From the NCBI GenBank assembly GCA_948442615.1, contig CAOJSG010000006.1:1-64000 (forward strand): a stretch of DNA of 64,000 bases, written 5' to 3'. The notes under the pieces are model-generated. The model worked only from the letters and a program-made list of their open reading frames with translations. It made no database searches and was not told the DNA's origin. How positions within the stretch are numbered: the stretch's first letter is position 1; the number at the start of each line of letters is the position of its first letter. A program made the position numbers and the translations under genes. Positions 54,383 through 60,938 of this stretch are shown piece by piece. This DNA comes from an uncultured Alistipes sp. (GTDB lineage: Bacteria > Bacteroidota > Bacteroidia > Bacteroidales > Rikenellaceae).

Positions 54383-54421
54383 AAAGCGCCTGTCCGGAGT
54401 CGATTCGGCAGGCGCTTTTTT
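54383..54421 (+). terminator. Intrinsic terminator after fabG
   Basis: AAAGCGCCTG pairs with CAGGCGCTTT, with an inner CCG/CGG extension across a one-base bulge, followed by a T-run. Confidence 0.85.
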
Positions 54422-54539
54422 CGGCCGGACGCGCTGCGCGACCCGGCTGCCGCTTTTTCGCGGCGCGATGCCGGACGGACGGCTGCGGGACGCGCCGTCG
54501 CCGCCCGCTTTTCCGGAGCCCCGGAATCCGCTGTTGCAC

Positions 54540-54547
54540 TATCTTTG
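54540..54547 (+). promoter_or_regulatory. -7 promoter box of the PorV/PorQ-like gene
   Basis: TATCTTTG, exact match, 31 bases before the ATG at 54579. Confidence 0.65.
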
Positions 54548-54578
54548 CTGACGCATGGTTCCGTAAGAATACGTACGC

Positions 54579-55463
54579 ATGAAACAACTCGTTACGATGC
54601 TGTTGGGATGGGCGGCGATCGGCCTCTCTCCCGCTGCCGCCCAGGAGGCGGTGCTTTCGACCCCCGACGCCCAGTCGCTCGCCATGGGCGGCACGACGAT
54701 GGCCACCCTCTCCGGGTCGCACGCCATCTACGGCAACCCCTCGGCCGCCGTCTTCTCGCGAACTCCTTCGCAGATCTCGTCGTCCTATTTCTCGCAGAAC
54801 GACTACGATTATTATACCGTGTCGGGATTCTGGCGCTTCGACAACGTCAACCTCGCCCAGGCCGGGTGGCGCGAATTCCGCCGCGAAAAGGGCAACCGCG
54901 ACATGTCGTTCGATCTGGGCTATTCGCGCCGCATCGGCGACCGCTGGGCCGTCGGCGCCGTGGTCCGCTACGCGCGGTTCAAGCGGCCCGAAGCGAGCGC
55001 CGACGCCCTGTCCGTGGATCTGAGCGCGCTCTACTCCATGCCGCTGGCGAACATCGGCACTTACTCCGCCCTGCGGGTCGGCGCCAAAATCGGGAACCTG
55101 GGCGGTTATCTCACCGCGTCGGACTATACGCTTCCGATGGATGTCACGGTGGGCGCCGCCTGGGACACGTTCCTGTCCGACGCCCACGAGGTGACGCTGG
55201 CCGCCGATGCGGGCTATTACTACACGCCGGTCTACGTGCGCGGCTTCCAGGCTTCGCTGGGCGCCGAGTACAACCTGATGCAGCTGTTCCAGTTCCGCAC
55301 GGGCTACCACTTCGGACAGAAGGACGCCTACTACCCCAGCTACGCCTCGCTCGGCGCCGGCGTGCGGTTCATGCACCTGCGGCTGGACGCGGTCTATCTC
55401 TTCGCCAAGCGCAGTACGCCGCTGCACAAAACCTTCAGCATCAGCTTCGGGCTCGACTTCTGA
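54579..55463 (+). CDS. PorV/PorQ family outer membrane beta-barrel protein
   Basis: A 294-residue outer membrane protein. A signal peptide (MKQLVTMLLGWAAIGLSPAAAQ) is followed by the family's N-terminal block DAQSLAMGGTTMATLSGSHAIYGNPSA, which is common to PorV/PorQ and FadL-like barrels. Alternating aromatic and polar stretches make up the rest, and the chain ends in SISFGLDF with a C-terminal Phe for barrel assembly. It is shorter than PorV of type IX secretion systems (about 380), and no other T9SS gene lies in the window, so a secretion role is not established. Confidence 0.82.
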   Translation: MKQLVTMLLGWAAIGLSPAAAQEAVLSTPDAQSLAMGGTTMATLSGSHAIYGNPSAAVFSRTPSQISSSYFSQNDYDYYTVSGFWRFDNVNLAQAGWREFRREKGNRDMSFDLGYSRRIGDRWAVGAVVRYARFKRPEASADALSVDLSALYSMPLANIGTYSALRVGAKIGNLGGYLTASDYTLPMDVTVGAAWDTFLSDAHEVTLAADAGYYYTPVYVRGFQASLGAEYNLMQLFQFRTGYHFGQKDAYYPSYASLGAGVRFMHLRLDAVYLFAKRSTPLHKTFSISFGLDF

Positions 55464-55607
55464 CGTCGGGCTCCGGCGGATACGGAGCGACGGTCGGCGC
55501 CGCCGCGTCTGCCGCAAGAATAACGCCCGTCGGAAACGGCGGGTGCGTTTGTAATTTGTTGCGGGGATTGCCGAGCGTGCCGCCCCGCAGCGCAGGTTTC
55601 CGTACGG

Positions 55608-56087
55608 CTACGACTTTCCGGCGAGCGCGGCCTCCGTCAGCCCTTCGCACCCGTCCTCGAGCAGATCGAGGACCAGTTCGAAACCTTCGCGGCCTTCGTA
55701 GTAGGGATCGGGGATGTGGCTCCACTGCGGATGGCGGCGGCAGAAGTTGACCATGCGGGTCACCTTTTCGATATAGCGCCGTTCGGGTGCCATGCGGCAG
55801 ACCCGCTCGTAATTGGCGTCGTCCATCACCACGATCAGATCGAAGGCATCGAAATCCTCCTCGCGGAGCGGGCGCGACCGGTGGGTCAGTTCGTAGCCGC
55901 GGCGCGAGGCCGCCGCACGCATGCGAGCATCGGGCAGCTGGCCCGCATGGCCTCCGTAGGTGCCGGCGGAGTCGATCTCGAATTCGTTTTCCAGGCCGCG
56001 GTCCGATACGATGCGGCGCATGATGCCCTCGGCCGCCGGAGAGCGGCAGATATTCCCGAGGCAGACGAAAAGAATGCGCTGTTTCAT
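55608..56087 (-). CDS. Low-molecular-weight protein tyrosine phosphatase
   Basis: A 159-residue phosphatase. The P-loop VCLGNICRSPAAEG at residues 8-21 has the nucleophile Cys at 9 and Arg at 15. The general-acid region is HIPDPYYEGREGFELVLD, and DDANYERV is conserved. In bacteria, such enzymes often act with tyrosine kinases on capsule synthesis, but no partner kinase is nearby. The ATG at 56087 is fixed by the closeness of the active site to the N-terminus. Its -7 box ends only four bases before the ATG. Confidence 0.95.
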   Translation of the reverse strand: MKQRILFVCLGNICRSPAAEGIMRRIVSDRGLENEFEIDSAGTYGGHAGQLPDARMRAAASRRGYELTHRSRPLREEDFDAFDLIVVMDDANYERVCRMAPERRYIEKVTRMVNFCRRHPQWSHIPDPYYEGREGFELVLDLLEDGCEGLTEAALAGKS

Positions 56088-56091
56088 GCGC

Positions 56092-56099
56092 CAAAGATA
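56092..56099 (-). promoter_or_regulatory. -7 promoter box four bases before the phosphatase start codon
   Basis: On the minus strand TATCTTTG-GCGC-ATG. Transcription would begin at or beside the A of the start codon, so the mRNA is probably leaderless. The same spacing is seen at the AraC gene at 18650. Confidence 0.6.
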
Positions 56100-56156
56100 G
56101 TGCAAAACCGCCGGCCGGCCAAATCCGGCGCGTGCGGGCTGCCGTCCGGATCGTTT

Positions 56157-56172
56157 TGGAATGCGAATTGCA
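56157..56172 (+). promoter_or_regulatory. Sigma-54-like promoter before the DoxX gene
   Basis: TGGAATGCGAATTGCA, 15 of 16 bases identical to the element at 3455 before the aldolase gene. The GG and GC are 12 bases apart. No TAnnTTTG box is found on this strand up to the gene. Confidence 0.5.
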
Positions 56173-56225
56173 GCGGCAGCCGTATGAAACGTGAAATCGG
56201 ACTACGGATCGGACAGTGCGACCGC

Positions 56226-56621
56226 ATGGATTGGGCCGTGCTGTACCTGCGGCTGTTCCTGGGCAGCATCATGCTTTTCCACAATATCGGCAAGATACAG
56301 AATTACAACGAGCTGATAAGTTCATATCCTTCGTTGCTTTATATCGACAACAACGCCGTTTTCGTGATCGCCACCGTGACGGAGGTGCTGTTTTCGGTCC
56401 TGATCATGATGGGGATCTGGGTGCGCCTGTCGGCCTCGGTGCTGGCCGCCGTGCAGCTCGGAATGCTGATCGCGGGAAACGGAATCTACGAGTTGCAGTT
56501 CGTGATGATGGGCATGTTCGTTTTCCTGATCGTCTCGGGCGGCGGGCTGTACGGATTCGATGCCTTCATGCACGCCTCCCGGCCGGACGATCGGGCGCCG
56601 AAGAGGCCGCCGAAGCGTTGA
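56226..56621 (+). CDS. DoxX family membrane protein
   Basis: A 131-residue inner membrane protein of the DoxX/DoxD family with four predicted helices: WAVLYLRLFLGSIMLFHNIGK, AVFVIATVTEVLFSVLIMMGIWV, SVLAAVQLGMLIAG and LQFVMMGMFVFLIVSGGGLYGFDAFM. The FHNIGK and GGGLYGFDA motifs are typical of the family. DoxX proteins are often associated with thiol or thiosulfate redox stress. The ATG at 56226 was chosen because the upstream ATG at 56184 would lie at the predicted transcription start. It is divergent from the tyrosine phosphatase. Confidence 0.85.
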   Translation: MDWAVLYLRLFLGSIMLFHNIGKIQNYNELISSYPSLLYIDNNAVFVIATVTEVLFSVLIMMGIWVRLSASVLAAVQLGMLIAGNGIYELQFVMMGMFVFLIVSGGGLYGFDAFMHASRPDDRAPKRPPKR

Positions 56622-56716
56622 CGGGACGGATGCGCGTACGGGAAAAAGAAGAGATTATCCGACGATTCGGACACCGAATCGCCGGGCGCCCGGCATCTAC
56701 TTTGGCGGAAAAATTA

Positions 56717-56724
56717 TAACTTTG
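56717..56724 (+). promoter_or_regulatory. -7 promoter box of the YtfJ-like gene
   Basis: TAACTTTG, exact match to the -7 consensus; the leader would be 15-35 bases, depending on which ATG is used. Confidence 0.65.
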
Positions 56725-56765
56725 CGCAGTTTATCTGCATGAATCTTCGTAAAAACGGAAACGGA

Positions 56766-57284
56766 ATGAAACTGAAAACACTCGCAGCATTGGCTGCATT
56801 CGTACTTACCGCCGCGGCCGTCCGGGCGCAGGAACTGCCCTACAAGGTCTCCAACGTCGAGGTGCTGGATCTGGACGGCAAGGCGACCAAACTGCCTTAC
56901 TGGGGCGAAAAGAACCTGATGATCTTCTACGTCGACCCCGACCGCCACAAGCAGAACAGCGAGTTCACCGAGGAGCTGGAGCGCAACCACCGCGCCGAGG
57001 GGGAGAACCTCTACGGCTTCGGCATCATGAACCTCAAGGACGCTCCCATGATTCCCAACGGCATGGCGCGCAGCATGGCCAAGAAGCGCACGGCGAAGAA
57101 CGGCGCGCTGGTGCTGGCCGATCAGGACCGCATCCTGAGCAAAGCCTGGAACCTGGGCGACTGCAACAACCAGTTCGTGCTGATGATCGTGTCGAAAGAG
57201 GGCGAACTGGTCTTCCTGCGCAAGGGCGAGCTTTCGGAACAGGACATCGAGGCGTTCTACGAAGCCGTGGCGCTTTATCGCTGA
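56766..57284 (+). CDS. YtfJ family thioredoxin-like periplasmic protein
   Basis: A 172-residue exported protein (181 if the ATG at 56739 is used). The signal peptide MKLKTLAALAAFVLTAAAVRAQ precedes a thioredoxin-like domain without the CxxC motif. The sequence LMIFYVDPDRHKQNSEFTEEL, LYGFGIMNLKDAPMIPNGMARSM and LADQDRILSKAWNLGDCNNQFVLMIVSKEGELVFLRKG match the YtfJ family. Function is not established; a single Cys at about residue 135 is present. It is followed two bases after the stop codon by an outer membrane barrel gene and may be part of the same envelope operon. Confidence 0.8.
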   Translation: MKLKTLAALAAFVLTAAAVRAQELPYKVSNVEVLDLDGKATKLPYWGEKNLMIFYVDPDRHKQNSEFTEELERNHRAEGENLYGFGIMNLKDAPMIPNGMARSMAKKRTAKNGALVLADQDRILSKAWNLGDCNNQFVLMIVSKEGELVFLRKGELSEQDIEAFYEAVALYR

Positions 57285-57286
57285 CG

Positions 57287-58492
57287 ATGGCGCGGCTCCC
57301 GGTCGTTCTGCTTCTGCTGCTGTGCTGCATTCCCGGGCGGAGCCGGGCGCAGCGACAGGGGGCTTACGTGCGCGACGGGGATACGCTGCACTACACCTAT
57401 ACCCCGCTGACGCCGGCCGCCGCCGAAACGCCCCGCCGCAGGTCTTTCCTGCAGCGCGTGGTGGATTATTTCGACGACTCGGCCCGCGACCGGACCTTCG
57501 AGAAGAAGATTGATTTCACCTTCGCCGGAGGGCCGAGCTACTCGAAAAACACGAGCTTCGGCATCGGCGTGCTGGCCGCCGGACTCTATCGGATCGACCG
57601 CAGCGACTCGGTGACTCCGCCTTCGGACATTTCGATCTTCGCCAACGTCTCGGTCTCGGGATTCTATGCGCTGGGGGTGACCGGCAACAACATTTTCCGA
57701 CGCAACCGGAGCCGGATCGACTATGCCGTCTCGTTCTCCTCGGCGCCGCGCTACATGTGGGGCATCGGCTACGCGGCGGGCCGCGACAACCCCGAAAAGT
57801 CCTACGACGAAAAGCTCTACCGCATCCGGGGGCGTTATCTCCACCGGGTCTGGACGCATCTCTTCGTCGGCGGGCTGCTCGACTTCAGACACGTCAAAGG
57901 GCTGCACATCAAGGATGAATCCTATATCGATCATCAGAAGCACCGCTATACGGCGTCGGGACTGGGCGCGATCGTCGAATACGATTCGCGCGATTTCATT
58001 CCGAACCCCTATCGCGGCGTCTATGTCAGCCTGCAGGAGACTTTCTATCCGAAGTTCTCGGGCAACTGCGGCGAGTCGCTGTGGCGGACGACGGTGATCG
58101 TCGACGGCTATCTCCGGATCTGGCGGGACGCCGTCCTCGCGGCCGATCTCTACGGCGAGTTCAACTCCGCGGGGACCCCGTGGCCCATGCTGGCCCGGCT
58201 GGGCGGAGGACAGCGGATGCGCGGCTACTACGAAGGGCGCTATACCGACAACGACCTGGTCGCCGTGCAGCTCGAACTGCGGCAACGGATCTGGCGCCGG
58301 ATCGGCTGCACGGTCTGGGGCGGAGCGGGCAGCGTGTTCGCCGATTTCGCCTCGTGGCGCTGGTCGCACACGCTGCCCAACTACGGGTTCGGACTGCGAT
58401 GGGAACTTAAGAAACGAGTGAATATCCGGCTGGACTACGGTTTCGGCCGGAAAACGAGCGGATTTCTGCTCAATATCAACGAAGCGTTTTGA
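57287..58492 (+). CDS. BamA/TamA (Omp85) family outer membrane barrel protein without POTRA domains
   Basis: A 401-residue outer membrane protein with a signal peptide (MARLPVVLLLLLCCIPGRSRAQ). The C-terminal half carries the Omp85 surface-antigen barrel, including LGGGQRMRGYYEGRYTDND with the conserved lid-lock RGY motif, and it ends in aromatic strands closing in NEAF. There is room for only about 60 residues before the barrel, so POTRA repeats are absent. Such short forms are known and may act as lipoprotein or enzyme channels. It lies between the YtfJ-like gene and a phosphoethanolamine transferase gene with spacers of two and five bases. Confidence 0.82.
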   Translation: MARLPVVLLLLLCCIPGRSRAQRQGAYVRDGDTLHYTYTPLTPAAAETPRRRSFLQRVVDYFDDSARDRTFEKKIDFTFAGGPSYSKNTSFGIGVLAAGLYRIDRSDSVTPPSDISIFANVSVSGFYALGVTGNNIFRRNRSRIDYAVSFSSAPRYMWGIGYAAGRDNPEKSYDEKLYRIRGRYLHRVWTHLFVGGLLDFRHVKGLHIKDESYIDHQKHRYTASGLGAIVEYDSRDFIPNPYRGVYVSLQETFYPKFSGNCGESLWRTTVIVDGYLRIWRDAVLAADLYGEFNSAGTPWPMLARLGGGQRMRGYYEGRYTDNDLVAVQLELRQRIWRRIGCTVWGGAGSVFADFASWRWSHTLPNYGFGLRWELKKRVNIRLDYGFGRKTSGFLLNINEAF

Positions 58493-58497
58493 CGACG

Positions 58498-60216
58498 ATG
58501 AACAACGATACTACCCCGAACCGCCATCGACGCCGCCTGCGGGAGCTCCGCACGCGGAGCCGGTTCACGACTTTTCTGACGATCTATTTCTTCGCGGCGC
58601 TGATCGTCCCCAACTGCGTGCTGGCCAACACCGAGCCCTATTCCGTCTGGACCGTGGAGGCGCTGATTCTCATGCCGCTGGGCTTCTACATGATGTGGAG
58701 CGTCGCGCTCAGGCGGTCGGGCGTGATGATCTGGCTGGGATTCCCGTTCATCTTCCTCTGCGCATTCCAGATCGTGCTGCTCTACCTGTTCGGCAACTCG
58801 ATCATCGCCACCGACATGTTCACCAACCTGGTGACCACCAATCCGGGCGAAGCGACCGAGCTGCTCAGCAACATCTACCCTTCGGTCATTCTGGTCTGCG
58901 CGATGTACCTGCCGCTGCTGTGGTTCGCGGCCCGGGAGATCGGGCACAAGCGCTACATCTCGCGCACGGCCCGCGTCAACATCGCGCTCAGCGGGGCGGT
59001 CCTCTTCGGACTGGGGCTGCTGGCGCTGTGGCCCGCCTACCGCACGAGCGAGGACAAGCACGTGCTCCGGGACGAGATCTTCCCGCTGAACGTGATCTAC
59101 AACGCCGGGCTGAGCGCCAGCGAATTCCGCAAGACGACCGATTTCGAACGCACCACGGCCGGCTTTTCGTTCCGTCCGGTCCGCGTGCAGGAGGCGCCCG
59201 GGCGCGAAATCTACGTCTACATCATCGGCGAGGCGTCGCGCGCGATGAACTGGCAGCTCTACGGTTACGACCGCGAAACCAATCCGCGCCTTGCGCAGAT
59301 CGAGGACCTGATCGTCTTCCGCAACGTGCTGACGCAGAGCAATACGACGCACAAAAGCGTGCCGCTCATCCTCTCGTCGGTCTCGACCGCTGAACACGAG
59401 GAGCTCTACCGCCGCCGCGGCCTGCCGTTCCTGTTCAAGGAGGCGGGATTCGAGACGTGGTTCATCTCCAACCAGTCGCCCCAGGGCGCCATGATCGACA
59501 ACCTGGCGCACGACGCCGACCACCTGATCTACATCCGGTCGCCGCGCCACGACGGCCAGCTGCTCGACCAAATGCGTGCGGCCATCGAGTCCAGCCCGGC
59601 GCAGAAGATGCTCTTCATCCTCCACTGCTACGGCTCGCACTTCAGCTACCACCAGCGCTATCCGCGCACCTTCGCCCGCTTCGTGCCCGACGACGACGTG
59701 GCCATCTCGGCGCAGCACATCCTTCCGCTGCGGAACGCCTACGACAATACCGTTCTCTATACCGACCATTTCCTGGCCGAGACCATCGGCTATCTGCGCG
59801 GCGTCGAGGCCAGCACGGCACTGCTCTACTGCGCCGACCACGGCGAGGATCTGATCGACGACGAGCGCGAGCGGTTCCTGCACGCCTCCCCCACCACGAC
59901 GGCCTACCAGCTCTACGTCGCTTCGCTGGCCTGGTTCTCGGACGGCTATCGCCGCAACTTCCCGGAGAAGGTCGCCGCGGCCGAGAGCCACCGGACCGCT
60001 CCCGCGACCACCCATGCGCTGTTCCACACGATGGCCGACATGGCCTCGCTGCGAAGCGAATATCTGCATCCCGAGGTCTCGCTGGTCAGCTTCGACTACG
60101 ATACGGAGGCCCCGCGCTTCTATCTCAACGACCACAACGAGGCGGTGCCGTTCCGCAAAACCGGACTCAACCGGCAGGACCTGGACACGCTGCGTTCCTA
60201 CGGCATCGAGCTCTGA
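58498..60216 (+). CDS. Phosphoethanolamine transferase (EptA-like, sulfatase fold)
   Basis: A 572-residue inner membrane enzyme that adds phosphoethanolamine to lipid A or another surface acceptor. Five membrane helices lie in residues 25-185 (FTTFLTIYFFAALIVPNCVLAN and others). The periplasmic sulfatase-like domain has VYIIGEASRAMNWQLYGY, the nucleophile Thr region TQSNTTHKSVPLILSS, LHCYGSHFSYHQRYP and LLYCADHGEDLIDD with the metal ligands. The ATG at 58498 was preferred over a TTG nine bases upstream. In Bacteroidota, this modification can lower sensitivity to cationic peptides. It ends the envelope operon. Confidence 0.93.
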   Translation: MNNDTTPNRHRRRLRELRTRSRFTTFLTIYFFAALIVPNCVLANTEPYSVWTVEALILMPLGFYMMWSVALRRSGVMIWLGFPFIFLCAFQIVLLYLFGNSIIATDMFTNLVTTNPGEATELLSNIYPSVILVCAMYLPLLWFAAREIGHKRYISRTARVNIALSGAVLFGLGLLALWPAYRTSEDKHVLRDEIFPLNVIYNAGLSASEFRKTTDFERTTAGFSFRPVRVQEAPGREIYVYIIGEASRAMNWQLYGYDRETNPRLAQIEDLIVFRNVLTQSNTTHKSVPLILSSVSTAEHEELYRRRGLPFLFKEAGFETWFISNQSPQGAMIDNLAHDADHLIYIRSPRHDGQLLDQMRAAIESSPAQKMLFILHCYGSHFSYHQRYPRTFARFVPDDDVAISAQHILPLRNAYDNTVLYTDHFLAETIGYLRGVEASTALLYCADHGEDLIDDERERFLHASPTTTAYQLYVASLAWFSDGYRRNFPEKVAAAESHRTAPATTHALFHTMADMASLRSEYLHPEVSLVSFDYDTEAPRFYLNDHNEAVPFRKTGLNRQDLDTLRSYGIEL

Positions 60217-60395
60217 CGATCGGATGCCCTCGCGCAGCGTGCGGCGAACGTGATCGCAGGATGCCGCATCCGGACGGGCGGAATCCGCAGGCGCCGATTG
60301 CCGGAACGGGCGTCGAGACGTCGCCGCCCTTTTCCGTGCGCAGCCGGCCGGATCACGCCCTTGCGGGCACGGGCCCGCTCTTCCGACCCGGACAT

Positions 60396-60427
60396 AAAAA
60401 AAGCTACCTCTCGCGGGTAGCTTTTTT
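60396..60427. terminator. Bidirectional intrinsic terminator
   Basis: GCTACC pairs with GGTAGC around TCTCGCG, flanked by an A-run on the left and a T-run on the right. It serves the phosphoethanolamine transferase gene and, on the opposite strand, the Hc1-like gene. Confidence 0.92.
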
Positions 60428-60444
60428 CGAAAAGAGCGAAAAAT

Positions 60445-60618
60445 TTATTTCGAGGCCTCGACGGAAACCTTGCGGAACTCCTTCATCAGTTTCGAAATCT
60501 CGAGAGCCGACTTGCGTGCGCGCATACCGGCTGCCTTGTTGCCTTTCTCCACCTGAGCCTCGGCGTTCGCAGCGAACACTTCGAACTCGGCATTGATTTT
60601 TGCTACCAACTCTTTCAT
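60445..60618 (-). CDS. Histone H1 (Hc1)-like small basic protein
   Basis: A 57-residue protein of the Hc1-like family, common in Bacteroidota. It is Lys/Ala/Glu rich and helical: MKELVAKINAEFEVFAANAE followed by QVEKGNKAAGMRARKSALEI and SKLMKEFRKVSVEASK. By analogy with chlamydial Hc1 it may bind DNA, but a direct role has not been shown. The ATG at 60618 is the conserved start; in-frame sequence upstream does not fit. A -7 box TATCTTTG lies at 60651-60658 on the minus strand, about 27 bases from the transcription start to the ATG. Confidence 0.82.
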   Translation of the reverse strand: MKELVAKINAEFEVFAANAEAQVEKGNKAAGMRARKSALEISKLMKEFRKVSVEASK

Positions 60619-60650
60619 AATCTTTTGTGTGTTTTGGGTTTGTTGTTCGG

Positions 60651-60658
60651 CAAAGATA
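60651..60658 (-). promoter_or_regulatory. -7 promoter box of the Hc1-like gene
   Basis: CAAAGATA on the plus strand is TATCTTTG on the minus strand, an exact -7 match 33 bases upstream of the ATG. Confidence 0.7.
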
Positions 60659-60908
60659 TAAAAATTATCTAAATCCGGGGCTTCGGAATGTCGAAATTGC
60701 ACGCCCGAACATAAAAAAAACGGTTTCTGGGGCATTCGGGCCTGCATATGGTATGTTGGCCGACGGTCCGATCCGAAAATTTTCGGAAGATGTTTCAGTT
60801 CGTCCCGGGCGGAAGAGGCGCATGCGCGTCGGAAGCCTTTCGCTGCGATTTCGGCCGTCCGGACGGATATACCTACCTATGGGGATTGCCCATATCGTGC
60901 GGAAATCG

Positions 60909-60916
60909 TATCTTTG
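60909..60916 (+). promoter_or_regulatory. -7 promoter box of feoAB
   Basis: TATCTTTG with TTG at 60886-60888, 20 bases away. A good promoter pair 22 bases before the ATG at 60939. Confidence 0.75.
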
Positions 60917-60938
60917 CGGCGCGAAATGCAGATGAACG

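Larger units (their letters stand above)
60619..60938. other. Divergent promoter region between the Hc1-like gene and feoAB
   Basis: About 320 bases with no supported gene. It has a -7 box for the Hc1-like gene (60651-60658, minus strand) and one for feoAB on the right. No Fur-like palindrome was found by eye. Confidence 0.6.

Noticed and set aside
54579..55463. Type IX secretion PorV
   Set aside because: The protein is about 90 residues shorter than PorV and no other type IX genes are in the window.
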